DNA of 64,000 nt from an uncultured Paracoccaceae bacterium (GCA_947495295.1 CANLYJ010000001.1:806001-870000), one strand, 5' to 3'. Positions 10,069-18,995 are shown, counted from the first letter of the stretch. Notes: a model not told the origin generated them from the letters alone. Numbers and translations are program-made.

Positions 10069-10090
10069 GATGGGTTTAAACCCATCTTAC
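10065..10090. terminator. 26-bp perfect palindrome between convergent genes (copy 1)
   Basis: The sequence reads GTAAGATGGGTTT followed by its exact reverse complement. It contains both the murD stop (TAA, 10066-10068) and the opposing flavoprotein stop (10087-10089). It can fold in either transcript and probably acts as a bidirectional terminator or 3'-end stabiliser. An identical copy is at 53912-53937 and a degenerate one at 50318-50341. Confidence 0.7.
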
Positions 10091-11274
10091 GGCGCTTTGA
10101 TCGCGCGCCCTGCCGCCCAACCCGATGACCAGGCCCATTGGAAGTTGTAGCCACCCAGCCAGCCAGTCACGTCAACGCATTCGCCAATGAAATATAGGCC
10201 GGGTACCGCCTTGGCCCGCATGGTTTTCGATGACAGCGCAGCGGTGTCAACACCGCCCAACGTCACCTCGGCCGTGCGATAACCTTCGCTGCCCGAGGGG
10301 CGCAGAACCCAGGCACCAAGCCGGTTGCAGATCGCTTGCAAGGCGGCATCACTTTGGTCGGCGGTATTGCCCGATAACGACAATTCCCCGCCCAGATGAT
10401 CAACCAGACGTGAGGGCAGATACTGGCCCAGAACCGTGGTCAACGCCTTGCGCCCGTCACTTTGCCGTTGGTGTTGCAAGGCCTTCAGCAGATCGGCATC
10501 GGGGCTCAGGTTGACGATGATCGGCGTACCCTCTGCCCAATAGGACGAGGCCTGCAACACCGCAGGCCCAGACAGGCCGCGATGGGTGAACAGGATCGCC
10601 TCATCAAAACTGGTGCCACCGGCCGTCACCCGGGCAGGGGTGGCGACACCGGCCAGCGGTTTGAAGCGGTCATCGCCAAAGGTCAGGGGCACAAGCCCCG
10701 GGCGTGGCGCAATCACAGGCAGGCCGAACTGTGCCGCGATCTGATAGCCCAGCCCGGTTGCCCCCATCTTGGGGATCGATTTGCCGCCACTGGCCACAAC
10801 CAGATTGCGGGGGGTGACTGCGATATCGCGGCCGTCACGGGTAAGTTGCACGTGAAACCGGTACCCGTCATGGCTGATCTGACCGACCTGTGTTTGCAAC
10901 CAGAGCGCCGCACCGGCCCGGCCCATCTCGGCGCGTAACATGGCGATGATATCTTTGGCGCTGGTGTCGCAAAAGAGCTGGCCAAGGGTCTTTTCATGCC
11001 AGGGGATCTGGTGCCGGTCGACCAGATCAATGAAATCCCATTGGGTATAGCGGCCAAGGGCGGACTTGGCGAAATGCTTGTTCTGGCTGATAAAATTCTC
11101 AGGCCCAGTGTGCAAATTCGTAAAGTTACACCGACCGCCGCCAGAAATGCGGATCTTTTCACCCGGTGCCTTGGCGTGATCAACCAGCACAACACCGGGG
11201 CCTGCATGGGCGGCACACATCATACCCGCGGCACCGGCGCCGATGATCAGGGTTTCAACTTGCATCTGCGGCAT
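10087..11274 (-). CDS. HI0933/BaiN-family NAD(P)/FAD-dependent oxidoreductase
   Basis: This flavoprotein of about 395 aa has the N-terminal dinucleotide-binding signature ETLIIGAGAAGMMCA, the family hallmark SGGGRCNFTN, and a C-terminal FIGECVDVTGWLGGYNFQWA block that contacts FAD. Characterised relatives reduce C=C bonds (BaiN in bile-acid metabolism); the physiological substrate here is unknown. I chose the ATG giving MPQMQVETLI; an ATG three codons later is possible, and upstream in-frame sequence is basic and non-conserved. It runs against the surrounding division genes and meets murD tail to tail at a palindrome. Confidence 0.88.
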   Translation of the reverse strand: MPQMQVETLIIGAGAAGMMCAAHAGPGVVLVDHAKAPGEKIRISGGGRCNFTNLHTGPENFISQNKHFAKSALGRYTQWDFIDLVDRHQIPWHEKTLGQLFCDTSAKDIIAMLRAEMGRAGAALWLQTQVGQISHDGYRFHVQLTRDGRDIAVTPRNLVVASGGKSIPKMGATGLGYQIAAQFGLPVIAPRPGLVPLTFGDDRFKPLAGVATPARVTAGGTSFDEAILFTHRGLSGPAVLQASSYWAEGTPIIVNLSPDADLLKALQHQRQSDGRKALTTVLGQYLPSRLVDHLGGELSLSGNTADQSDAALQAICNRLGAWVLRPSGSEGYRTAEVTLGGVDTAALSSKTMRAKAVPGLYFIGECVDVTGWLGGYNFQWAWSSGWAAGRAIKAP

Positions 11275-11413
11275 GTGCCACGCACCGCGGCCAAGATCAA
11301 TTCGCGCGCGACGACGTCCCCCCCGAATTTCAGTGGAATCGGGCCACAATGCCGGCTATGGTGCCTTCAGACCTGGAAAACCGGGCGAGCAGAGGCAATA
11401 TTGGCGGTGATCC

Positions 11414-12583
11414 ATGACAGAAATGGTGCATGGTGCGATCCCGGTTTCATCCGGTGATCCAATTCTTCCACGGTGGTGGCGGACGATTGATAAATGGACG
11501 ATGTCCTGCATTCTGATCCTGTTCGGGATCGGGTTGCTTTTGGGGCTTGCGTCCTCGCCGCCATTGGCCGCCAAAAACGGGCTTGAGCCGTTCCACTACG
11601 TGACACGCCAGGCGATCTTTGGCGGCATGGCCATGGTGGTCATGTTCGTCGTGTCGATGATGTCACCCACCTTGGTACGACGTCTGGCAGTGCTGGGGTT
11701 TCTGGGGGCGTTCGCGGCCTTGGCCATGTTGCCGGTACTGGGCACGGATTTCGGCAAAGGGGCGGTGCGCTGGTATTCGCTGGGTTTTGCATCGCTGCAA
11801 CCGTCTGAATTCCTCAAGCCCGGGTTCATCGTCATGGCAGCCTGGTTGCTGGCGGCGAGCCAGCAAATCGGCGGCCCGCCGGGCAAGACTTATTCGTTTG
11901 TCCTGACAATGGTCATCGTGTTGATGCTGGCCATGCAGCCCGACTTTGGGCAGGCGGCGCTGATCCTGTTTGCATGGGGGGTCATGTATTTCGTCGCCGG
12001 CGCGCCAATGCTGATCCTGATCAGCCTGGCCGGGTTAGTGATCTTTGCAGGCACAATTGCCTATTCCAATTCCGAACATTTTGCCCGCCGGATTGACGGG
12101 TTCCTGTCGCCTGATCTGGACCCCACAACACAGCTTGGCTATGCCACGAACGCAATCCGCGAAGGCGGGTTTTTTGGCGTTGGCGTGGGCGAGGGGCAAG
12201 TGAAATGGTCACTCCCTGACGCGCATACCGATTTCATCATCGCCGTCGCGGCCGAGGAATACGGGCTGATTTGTGTACTCGTGATCATCGCGCTTTACAC
12301 GGTGATCGTGGTGCGATCCCTGCTGCGGCTGATGAAGGAACGCGACCCGTTCATTCGGCTTGCAGGCACCGGGCTGGCCTGCGCCTTTGGCGTACAGGCG
12401 ATGATCAATATGGGCGTGGCCGTGCGACTGCTGCCCGCCAAGGGGATGACTTTGCCGTTCGTTAGCTATGGTGGCTCTTCGCTGATCGCAGGGGGCATCG
12501 CCGTTGGCATGCTGCTGGCCTTCACCCGAAGCCGTCCGCAGGGCGAGATGGAGGATATCCTGCTCCGCCGGGCAAACCGATGA
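11414..12583 (+). CDS. ftsW: Septal peptidoglycan glycosyltransferase FtsW
   Basis: This 389-aa SEDS-family membrane protein polymerises lipid II at the septum with FtsI. About ten hydrophobic segments are visible. [19 protein letters not shown], the [10 protein letters not shown] block and [19 protein letters not shown] are SEDS signatures. It overlaps murG by 4 nt. The upstream 140 bp separate it from the divergent BaiN gene and may hold a shared promoter region. Confidence 0.96.
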   Translation: MTEMVHGAIPVSSGDPILPRWWRTIDKWTMSCILILFGIGLLLGLASSPPLAAKNGLEPFHYVTRQAIFGGMAMVVMFVVSMMSPTLVRRLAVLGFLGAFAALAMLPVLGTDFGKGAVRWYSLGFASLQPSEFLKPGFIVMAAWLLAASQQIGGPPGKTYSFVLTMVIVLMLAMQPDFGQAALILFAWGVMYFVAGAPMLILISLAGLVIFAGTIAYSNSEHFARRIDGFLSPDLDPTTQLGYATNAIREGGFFGVGVGEGQVKWSLPDAHTDFIIAVAAEEYGLICVLVIIALYTVIVVRSLLRLMKERDPFIRLAGTGLACAFGVQAMINMGVAVRLLPAKGMTLPFVSYGGSSLIAGGIAVGMLLAFTRSRPQGEMEDILLRRANR

Positions 12584-13677
12584 GCGCGCCACTGATCATT
12601 ATCGCCGCCGGTGGCACCGGTGGGCATATGTTCCCCGCGCAGGCCTTGGCAGAGGCGATGCTGGAAAAAGGCTGGCGGGTGCGATTGTCGACGGATGCGC
12701 GCGGCGCGCGCTATACCGGGGGTTTTCCCAAGGCGGTTGAAGTGACCGTTGTTGGCAGTGCGACTTTCGCTCGCGGCGGCATCCTCAAGAAACTCCTTGT
12801 CCCCTTCCGGATCCTTGGCGGGATCGCCGTTGCGAAATGGCGGATGCTGCGGGACCGGCCACAAATTGTTGTGGGTTTTGGCGGCTACCCCAGTATCCCG
12901 GCGATGACAGCCGCGTGGGCGCTGCGCATTCCACGCATGATCCATGAACAAAACGGGGTTCTGGGCCGGGTGAACCAGCTTTTCGCCAAACGGGTGAATG
13001 CGGTGGCTTGCGGGACATGGCCCACCGAACTGCCCAGCGGGGTTGAGGGCGTGCATACCGGGAACCCGGTACGCGCCGCCATTCTGGACCGGCACCAGGC
13101 CCCTTATATCCCGCCGGGCGATTATCCGATGTCGATCCTCGTGATGGGGGGCAGCCAGGGCGCGCGCATCCTGTCTGATATTGTGCCCCCCGCCATCGCA
13201 TCACTGCCCGAAGAACTCCGGCGCAATATCCGGGTCAGCCAGCAGGCACGCGAAGAAGACCTGGAACGGGTCACCGACTATTACGAAAGCGAACTGATTA
13301 CGGCGGATGTCCAGACATTCTTTACCGATGTGCCCGGGCGCATGGCGGATGCGCAGCTTGTCATCGCACGCTCTGGCGCGTCTACCGTGGCTGATGTCAG
13401 CATCATCGGGCGGCCCGCGATCTGGGTGCCGCTCGCCTCCGCGATCCGGGATGAACAAACAGCAAATGCACGGCAACTGGTCGAGGCCGGGGCGGCCATC
13501 CTGATGCCTGAAAGCATGTTTGAAGTGGACACATTGCGCGAACAGATTGCGCTGGTGCTTGGCAATGAAGAAGGGGCCATGCGGATGTGCCACGCCGCCT
13601 TGGCCTGCGGCATCCCCGACGCGACGGACCGGCTTGTGCAATTGGTCGAAAATCTGGCGGAGGGACGCGAAACATGA
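12580..13677 (+). CDS. murG: Lipid II synthase MurG
   Basis: This 365-aa peripheral membrane GT28 glycosyltransferase adds GlcNAc to lipid I. It shows the N-terminal [14 protein letters not shown] glycine loop, [22 protein letters not shown], the GNPVR motif, MGGSQGA, and [10 protein letters not shown] in the UDP-GlcNAc domain. The start overlaps the ftsW stop, and its own stop is embedded in the murC start (ATGATGG). Confidence 0.97.
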   Translation: MSAPLIIIAAGGTGGHMFPAQALAEAMLEKGWRVRLSTDARGARYTGGFPKAVEVTVVGSATFARGGILKKLLVPFRILGGIAVAKWRMLRDRPQIVVGFGGYPSIPAMTAAWALRIPRMIHEQNGVLGRVNQLFAKRVNAVACGTWPTELPSGVEGVHTGNPVRAAILDRHQAPYIPPGDYPMSILVMGGSQGARILSDIVPPAIASLPEELRRNIRVSQQAREEDLERVTDYYESELITADVQTFFTDVPGRMADAQLVIARSGASTVADVSIIGRPAIWVPLASAIRDEQTANARQLVEAGAAILMPESMFEVDTLREQIALVLGNEEGAMRMCHAALACGIPDATDRLVQLVENLAEGRET

Positions 13678-15092
13678 TGGATGGGAACCCGGTGATGAAT
13701 GCAGCAACCAAATTACCGCTTGATGTCGGTGCGATCCACTTTGTCGGGATCGGCGGCATTGGCATGTCGGGCATTGCCGAGGTGCTGTTGAACCATGGCT
13801 ATCAGGTGCAGGGGTCTGACCTGAAAGCGTCGAAAATCACCGAACGGCTGAAATCGCTGGGGGCGGTCATCTTCGAAGGGCAGCGCGCCAAAAATCTCGA
13901 CGGGGCCGAGGTGATCGTGATCTCATCGGCCATCAAACCCGGCAATCCCGAATTGGATGAGGCGCGGGCGCGCGGCCTGCCCGTTGTCCGCCGGGCCGAG
14001 ATGCTGGCCGAACTGATGCGCCTGAAATCTAACGTCGCCGTGGCAGGCACCCATGGCAAGACGACAACCACGACCATGGTTGCGGCCTTGCTGGATGAAG
14101 GCGGGATCGACCCGACCGTGATCAATGGGGGGATCATCCATGCCTATGGCTCCAACGCCCGGATGGGGCAGGGCGAATGGATGGTGGTCGAGGCTGACGA
14201 AAGCGACGGCACCTTCAACCGCCTGCCCGCAACCATCGCCATCGTCACCAATATCGACCCCGAACATATGGAACATTGGGGCACGGAAGAGGCGCTGCAC
14301 CGGGGCTTTTACGATTTTGTATCAAATATTCCGTTCTATGGGCTGGCGGTCTGCTGCACCGATGACCCGGATGTGCAATCCCTGGTGGGCAAAATCACCG
14401 ACCGGCGGGTGACAACATTCGGTTTTAACGCCCAGGCCGACGTGCGGGCCGTTAACCTTTCGTATAGAAACGGGGTCGCGCATTTTGATGTGGCGTTGCA
14501 GGCAGAGGACGCGGTGATCGAAGGTTGTGAGCTGCCCATGCCGGGTGATCACAACGTTTCCAACGCACTGTCTGCCGTGGCCGTGGCCCGCCATCTGGGG
14601 ATGAAAAAGGATGAAATCCGCGCCGCCCTCAAAGGGTTCGGCGGCGTCAACCGGCGCTTTACGCGGGTGGGAGAGGTCGATGGCGTCACCATCATCGACG
14701 ACTACGGGCACCACCCGGTTGAGATTGCGGCGGTCCTGAAAGCCGCCCGGCAAGCGACCGAAGGCCGGGTCATCGCCGTCCACCAACCGCACCGGTTCAC
14801 CCGGCTGCACCACCATTTCGACGAATTCTGCGCCTGTTTTAACGATGCCGACGTGGTGGGTATCTCCGAGGTTTTCGCCGCCGGCGAAGACCCCATCGCA
14901 GGCGCCAGCCACGCCGATCTGGTCGCCGGGCTGATCCGGCACGGGCACCGGCACGCACGGATCGTGGAGTCACAAGACGACCTAACAAGGATCGTGCGGG
15001 AACAGGCAAGACCCGGCGATATGGTGGTCTGCCTGGGGGCCGGGACGATCAGCGCCTGGGCGAATGAACTGCCGGAGAAGTTGAAAGGGTAG
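13674..15092 (+). CDS. murC: UDP-MurNAc:L-alanine ligase MurC
   Basis: This cytoplasmic Mur ligase of about 472 aa makes UDP-MurNAc-L-Ala. It has an N-terminal Rossmann motif [18 protein letters not shown], the P-loop [20 protein letters not shown] and [11 protein letters not shown] chose the ATG at 13674 because GGAGGG lies 9 nt upstream and it continues the 4-nt overlaps of this cluster. Starts at 13677 or 13695 (giving MNAATKLP) are also credible. It is followed immediately by the alanine-repeat gene. Confidence 0.95.
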   Translation: MMDGNPVMNAATKLPLDVGAIHFVGIGGIGMSGIAEVLLNHGYQVQGSDLKASKITERLKSLGAVIFEGQRAKNLDGAEVIVISSAIKPGNPELDEARARGLPVVRRAEMLAELMRLKSNVAVAGTHGKTTTTTMVAALLDEGGIDPTVINGGIIHAYGSNARMGQGEWMVVEADESDGTFNRLPATIAIVTNIDPEHMEHWGTEEALHRGFYDFVSNIPFYGLAVCCTDDPDVQSLVGKITDRRVTTFGFNAQADVRAVNLSYRNGVAHFDVALQAEDAVIEGCELPMPGDHNVSNALSAVAVARHLGMKKDEIRAALKGFGGVNRRFTRVGEVDGVTIIDDYGHHPVEIAAVLKAARQATEGRVIAVHQPHRFTRLHHHFDEFCACFNDADVVGISEVFAAGEDPIAGASHADLVAGLIRHGHRHARIVESQDDLTRIVREQARPGDMVVCLGAGTISAWANELPEKLKG

Positions 15093-15096
15093 TTGG

Positions 15097-16593
15097 TTGG
15101 AGATTGATCAGGTTGTTGATCACGGGACGCTCAAGGATTACCTAGCCGACCTGCCTGATGACACACAGCGCGAAATCACCTTACGTGTCGCATATCACGC
15201 CGCGGCGCGCGTGATGCCGATGGCCGTTGTCGCCTTGTTGACGACTGATTGGGCGCGGAAACGTGATTTGACTCCAGTTGCGGTTTTCGGTGCTGTCTCA
15301 CTCACCGGGGTTGCGGTCAAAACAGCAACCCCGGTGAGTGGTTCCGCCGCCTACGCCTACGCCGCCAACACCGACGCCGCCTTCGCCGCCGCCGAAGCCG
15401 CCGCCGACGCCGCCGACGCCGCCGACGCCTACGCCGCCGCCTACGCCGCCGACGCCGCCGCCTACGCCGCCGACGCCGCCGACAACAAATTCGATGTCTG
15501 GCAATGGGTTCGCCATGATCTGTCTACAGATGGTGCTGTGTGGCCAGATGGCCCGCCGCCCGCATTGCAACAATCCTGGTCTGATGCAGTTGCCGCGACG
15601 CAGGCGCATCCCGCCGACTGGTCGATCTGGATTCACTGGTACAATCGCATCCTGCAAGGCCGTGATTGGCACCCCGAAGCCATGGGCGAGGTGCTGCAAA
15701 AAATCACCCGCGACGATTGGGAAAAAGGCCCAGAGCATATCAACCCGATGTTTGATGAGGTGCTGGGACTGTATTTGGCAGAGGATGCGGCAGAACCTGA
15801 CAGGCAGGCAGTAGACGATGCTACCAACCAGTTGATCGAAGCAACGCCATTGGCAGAGGACGTTGTTTTTGACCCCGCGCGCCAAGTGCTTACCTTGCAA
15901 CCAAAAGATCGGGTGGACGAGGATTACCTGAGCGATGTGCGCGTGCAGATCGCGGGGGCCGGTGACATCTTCGATAACATCGCATCGCCGACAAACGCTG
16001 CAGGCGCATTGTCAGAAGAGATCAAAATCCTGCGCAGGGCGCTTGAACAGAACCCGGATCGTCCAGTGATCCTGCTACGCACAGTATCACGGGTTTTGAG
16101 CCGGTTGGATCACAAGGTTACTCAATGCGCGTGCCCCAGTCCGGAAGAGGATGCCAATGTCAATGATTTCAAGGATGTATTGACCAATGTGCAGTTGGAT
16201 CTGATCGCGCTATCGCCCGAAGTGCGCAAATATCATGAGGCAACAAAGCCGCAGCTTTTGGAAGGCGTTGTTGTGACGGCAGTGCAAGCCGCGCAATCCG
16301 TGGCAGCCGTTAGCGATGCTGAATTGGCCGAGGTGTTAGAGCAGGAAAGCGACGTTTTGAGTGATCCCACACAGGATGAGATTGCGCAGCAAAACGCCCT
16401 TTACAGGCTGATGGGCCTTGTTGCGCGCGGATATCGCGCGGTTCGGACGACTGCGCAAGAAGGCGCTACGTTGGTTAAGAATACATCAATCATCGTTGCC
16501 GGTGTTACTGCGAGCGTAACCGGTATCGGATGGCTTTCTAGCCCGGCGTTCAAAGAAGTGTTGACCGCATTTTTGAAGTCCTTTGGTGGTTAG
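15097..16593 (+). CDS. Unrecognised 498-aa protein with an all-GCC alanine repeat
   Basis: I do not recognise this protein. The apparent TTG start lies four bases after the murC stop, and its Shine-Dalgarno is weak. Residues 1-82 include a helical stretch (ITLRVAYHAAARVMP). Residues 84-129 are a low-complexity Ala/Tyr/Asp repeat. A middle region (WQWVRHDLSTDGAVWPDGPP; DWSIWIHWYNRILQGRDWHP) is Trp-rich. The C-terminal third is helical and ends in a possible membrane-inserting segment, SIIVAGVTASVTGIGWL. All 30 alanines of the repeat use GCC and all tyrosines TAC, unlike the rest of the gene, which points to DNA-level repeat expansion. A 16-bp inverted repeat precedes the tract. Confidence 0.65.
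   Translation: MEIDQVVDHGTLKDYLADLPDDTQREITLRVAYHAAARVMPMAVVALLTTDWARKRDLTPVAVFGAVSLTGVAVKTATPVSGSAAYAYAANTDAAFAAAEAAADAADAADAYAAAYAADAAAYAADAADNKFDVWQWVRHDLSTDGAVWPDGPPPALQQSWSDAVAATQAHPADWSIWIHWYNRILQGRDWHPEAMGEVLQKITRDDWEKGPEHINPMFDEVLGLYLAEDAAEPDRQAVDDATNQLIEATPLAEDVVFDPARQVLTLQPKDRVDEDYLSDVRVQIAGAGDIFDNIASPTNAAGALSEEIKILRRALEQNPDRPVILLRTVSRVLSRLDHKVTQCACPSPEEDANVNDFKDVLTNVQLDLIALSPEVRKYHEATKPQLLEGVVVTAVQAAQSVAAVSDAELAEVLEQESDVLSDPTQDEIAQQNALYRLMGLVARGYRAVRTTAQEGATLVKNTSIIVAGVTASVTGIGWLSSPAFKEVLTAFLKSFGG
15299..15340. repeat. Perfect 16-bp inverted repeat inside a coding region
   Basis: CACTCACCGGGGTTGC (15299-15314) and its exact reverse complement (15325-15340) flank a 10-base spacer. 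The structure lies in frame within the 498-aa gene, encoding LTGVAVKTATPVSG, directly upstream of the GCC tract. No T-run follows, so it is not an ordinary terminator. It could fold strongly in mRNA or extrude as a cruciform. Confidence 0.85.
15346..15483 (+). repeat. GCC-codon repeat tract
   Basis: This 138-bp in-frame tract is built from GCC triplets interrupted by TAC, GAC and single TTC, GAA, AAC and ACC codons, encoding 30 alanines with Tyr and Asp. Sub-blocks such as GCCGACGCC and GCCTACGCC recur, as expected from slippage or recombination. Length changes in multiples of three would keep the frame. Confidence 0.85.
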
Positions 16594-16630
16594 GAATTCA
16601 CCCAAAACTGGGCTTGATAGTGAATCTCTT

Positions 16631-16705
16631 GCCCGGTCGACCGACCGGGCAGCGCCCGACCCTCCCCACGGGAGGGCGCTTCGCACCCACCCAGGGTCGG
16701 GCGCT
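16631..16705. repeat. Multi-stem structured repeat, copy 2, with an adjacent palindrome
   Basis: A first dyad, GCCCGGTCG-ac-CGACCGGGC (16631-16650), is followed by outer arms AGCGCCCGACCCT (16651-16663) and AGGGTCGGGCGCT (16693-16705), a perfect 13-bp match. Inside are CCTCCC-cac-GGGAGG (16661-16675) and GGGcGC-ttc-GCaCCC. A 23-nt core is identical to copy 1 at 7149-7204. It lies in the gap between the alanine-repeat gene and the DUF2484 genes and could act as a terminator or a REP-like element. Confidence 0.78.
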
Positions 16706-16811
16706 GCCCTCGGTTCTTACATGTACGGTTCGGTGCTTTTGATACCGATGCCGTTGCCCCGCCCGCTTTCGGTGGTATTCTTGCCATGATTATGGATGAC
16801 ATTATCACATC

Positions 16812-17066
16812 ATGACCTACTCGATTATTCTTGGCTGCCTTTGGGTGCTTGCCTCTACCATCGTGGCGTTGTTACCGATGCGGCATCAATATGTGCCCGG
16901 CGTCAGCCTGCTGATCGCGGCACCCATCCTGATCATCTGGGTCGGCTATGACCACGGCTGGTTCTGGTCTTTCCTATGTGTGGCGGCGTTTGTTTCCATG
17001 TTCCGCAACCCGCTGCTTTATTTCTACCGGCGCGCCCGGGGTGAGCAGCCGGAGATTCCGAAATGA
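16812..17066 (+). CDS. DUF2484 family small membrane protein (first of a tandem pair)
   Basis: This 84-aa inner-membrane protein has two or three hydrophobic segments (SIILGCLWVLASTIVALLP; VSLLIAAPILIIWVGY; WFWSFLCVAAFVSMF) and a basic C-terminal tail. Size, CLW and AP.LI motifs, and position between murC and murB fit the DUF2484 family of Rhodobacterales. Its function is unknown; the location suggests an envelope role. It overlaps the next paralogue by 4 nt. Confidence 0.78.
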   Translation: MTYSIILGCLWVLASTIVALLPMRHQYVPGVSLLIAAPILIIWVGYDHGWFWSFLCVAAFVSMFRNPLLYFYRRARGEQPEIPK

Positions 17067-17311
17067 CCGTTCAGGTGACCGCTATTTGTCTTTGGCTTTT
17101 GCTGGCCTTCGTGATGGCCGCGATCCCGTCAAACGACAATCACTGGCGCCGCGCCTATATCCTGATGGCGATTGGTGCGCCGATGCTGATCTGGGTGATC
17201 TGGTCGGGGCATATCTGGGTTGCAGTATTGTTTGTGATGGTTGCCTGTCTGGTGTTTCGCTGGCCGCTGCGGTTTCTGTGGCGCTGGATGCGGCGCAAGG
17301 CCGGGGCGTAG
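17063..17311 (+). CDS. DUF2484 family small membrane protein (second of a tandem pair)
   Basis: This 82-aa protein resembles the preceding one: CLWLL near the start, an AIP turn, GAPMLIWVI in the second membrane segment, and FRWPLRFLWRWMRR as a basic C-terminus matching FRNPLLYFYRRARG. The pair looks like a tandem duplication. The ATG lies in the stop of its neighbour, indicating coupled translation. Confidence 0.78.
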   Translation: MTVQVTAICLWLLLAFVMAAIPSNDNHWRRAYILMAIGAPMLIWVIWSGHIWVAVLFVMVACLVFRWPLRFLWRWMRRKAGA

Positions 17312-17314
17312 CCG

Positions 17315-17605
17315 GTGACAGAGATTGGCATTCTGGGCCTGATGCTCATCGCGGCCATGTTGCCGTTTATTCTGATGGTGAAACTGGTGCGGAGCGGCAA
17401 GAACGGGCCGGCGCTGAGCCTGATGTCCATTGCAGGGGGCGTTTTTGTCGTTCTGATTTACGCAAGTGGGCGGCCGTTTGGGATTGATCCGGTCGGTGCG
17501 ATGTCCGGGGCCATGTTGGTTTTTCTACCTGCTTTACTGGGCGGTGGGGCAGGGGCGCTGCTGGGCTGGATGCTGCGGCGCAGGGATGACCGAAGGCTGC
17601 AATAA
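17315..17605 (+). CDS. Unrecognised 96-aa membrane protein
   Basis: This small protein starts at a GTG three bases after the second DUF2484 gene. Three hydrophobic segments are visible (ILGLMLIAAMLPFILMV; LMSIAGGVFVVLIYASG; AMLVFLPALLGGGAGALLGW) with a strongly basic end (MLRRRDDRRLQ). I cannot assign a family. Tight spacing places it in the same transcript as the DUF2484 pair. Confidence 0.62.
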   Translation: MTEIGILGLMLIAAMLPFILMVKLVRSGKNGPALSLMSIAGGVFVVLIYASGRPFGIDPVGAMSGAMLVFLPALLGGGAGALLGWMLRRRDDRRLQ

Positions 17606-17626
17606 TCAGGATTGAAAGAAAATACT

Positions 17627-17668
17627 TGAACGGCGTTCATATATTTGCTAAGAAATGAACAATGTTCA
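17627..17668. promoter_or_regulatory. Paired TGAAC-N3-GTTCA dyads
   Basis: Two perfect palindromes of identical form, TGAACGGCGTTCA (17627-17639) and TGAACAATGTTCA (17656-17668), have centres 29 bp apart. They lie 17-58 bp upstream of the small membrane gene before murB. TTGAAA and TTGAAC words overlapping them could be -35 elements. The layout resembles a repressor operator pair of TetR type; the regulator is not identified. Confidence 0.6.
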
Positions 17669-17684
17669 AATATGGAGTAGAATC

Positions 17685-17975
17685 ATGATCACCGAGGATA
17701 TCCTTGTTTTCGTCGTCCCCGCCGTCGCTTTCGCTTTGACAGTCGCCGCGGGCTATTTCTCTGGCAAGGCGCGTAGTCTGGCCGCATCCGTGATGCTTGG
17801 CCTTGTCTGGACAGGGTTTACAGTGGCGATGTTTTTTGGAATGGAAAACGCGTCCGGCTGGGATGGCCTGGGATACCTGCTTGGCCTGCTGTTCATCAGC
17901 GCCCCGACAGGTCTGGGACTCAGCATCGGCAGTCTGGTCGGCTGGTTAAAGAATGGAACAATGAAGCATGCTTGA
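17685..17975 (+). CDS. Unrecognised 96-aa membrane protein upstream of murB
   Basis: This small protein has three hydrophobic segments ([59 protein letters not shown]). I chose the ATG at 17685 because GGAG lies about 9 nt upstream; an ATG at 17655 would place the start inside the second dyad. It overlaps the murB start by 8 nt, so murB is probably translated from the same mRNA and shares its control. No family is recognised. Confidence 0.6.
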   Translation: MITEDILVFVVPAVAFALTVAAGYFSGKARSLAASVMLGLVWTGFTVAMFFGMENASGWDGLGYLLGLLFISAPTGLGLSIGSLVGWLKNGTMKHA

Positions 17976-18906
17976 TCTTCCCCCGGTGCGCGGCACGTTG
18001 ACTGCGGACCGGCCATTGGCAGAACTGACATGGATGCGGGTCGGCGGACCCGCAGACGTGTTGTTTCAGCCTGCGGATCGCGATGATCTGTGCACCTTTC
18101 TGGCCGCACTTGATCCATCGGTCCCGGTCTTTCCCATGGGTGTCGGCAGCAACCTGATTGTGCGCGATGGCGGCATCGCGGGGGTCGTGATCCGCTTGGG
18201 GCGCGGGTTTAACAACATCGCGATTGAAGGCGACACGGTTGTCGCTGGCGCCGCCGCACTTGACGCCCATGTCGCCCGCAAATCGGCAGAGGCGGGGTTG
18301 GACCTGACCTTTCTGCGCACGATCCCCGGTACCATCGGTGGGGCTGTGCGGATGAATGCGGGCTGCTACGGCGCATATGTGGCCGATGTTTTAATATCGG
18401 CAACCCTTGTTTTGCGCGATGGCACCATCACCGAAATGGCCGCTGACGCCCTGCATCTGGCCTATCGGCAAAGCACGATCCCGGATGGGGCCGTGATTAT
18501 CGCTGCCAGATTTGCCGCCCCTGTCGCTGACGCCAAAGCGCTCGCAACCCGGATGCAGGATCAACTGGCCAAGCGCGATGAAACCCAACCGACCAAGGAT
18601 CGCACTGCCGGGTCCACCTTTCGCAATCCCGCTGGGTTTTCATCTACCGGGCGGGCCGATGACATCCATGATCTGAAAGCCTGGAAGGTGATTGATCAGG
18701 CCGGAATGCGCGGGGCCACCCATGGCGGTGCCGTCATGAACACAAAACATTCCAACTTTCTGACCAATGCCGGAGGTGCCACCGCCGCCGATCTGGAGGA
18801 TTTGGGCGAAGAGGTGCGGAAAAAGGTTTACGATTCGCAAGGGATTAAGCTAGAATGGGAAATCATGCGGGTCGGTCGCCGGGAAGGCGAAGAATCCGCA
18901 CAATAA
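17968..18906 (+). CDS. murB: UDP-N-acetylenolpyruvoylglucosamine reductase MurB
   Basis: This 312-aa FAD enzyme reduces UDP-GlcNAc-enolpyruvate to UDP-MurNAc. FAD-domain features are [28 protein letters not shown] and [16 protein letters not shown]. The GSTFRNP motif carries the proton-donor Ser, and the C-terminal LEWEIMRVG supplies the conserved Glu. It starts within the preceding small gene. Confidence 0.96.
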   Translation: MLDLPPVRGTLTADRPLAELTWMRVGGPADVLFQPADRDDLCTFLAALDPSVPVFPMGVGSNLIVRDGGIAGVVIRLGRGFNNIAIEGDTVVAGAAALDAHVARKSAEAGLDLTFLRTIPGTIGGAVRMNAGCYGAYVADVLISATLVLRDGTITEMAADALHLAYRQSTIPDGAVIIAARFAAPVADAKALATRMQDQLAKRDETQPTKDRTAGSTFRNPAGFSSTGRADDIHDLKAWKVIDQAGMRGATHGGAVMNTKHSNFLTNAGGATAADLEDLGEEVRKKVYDSQGIKLEWEIMRVGRREGEESAQ

Positions 18907-18995
18907 CCGGCCAAAATGGCCTGATCTGGGGTTAAAAAACCTGGGATCGACAAAATTGACGGGTCGCCAAAGACCCGCGAACGAGGCGGTAGGGT

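Noticed and set aside
15338-15814. Frame encoding a long Pro/Thr-rich repeat over the GCC tract
   Set aside because: It is the same GCC repeat read in another frame (CCG/CCA/ACG triplets); the alanine frame is the one that continues as a plausible protein on both sides.
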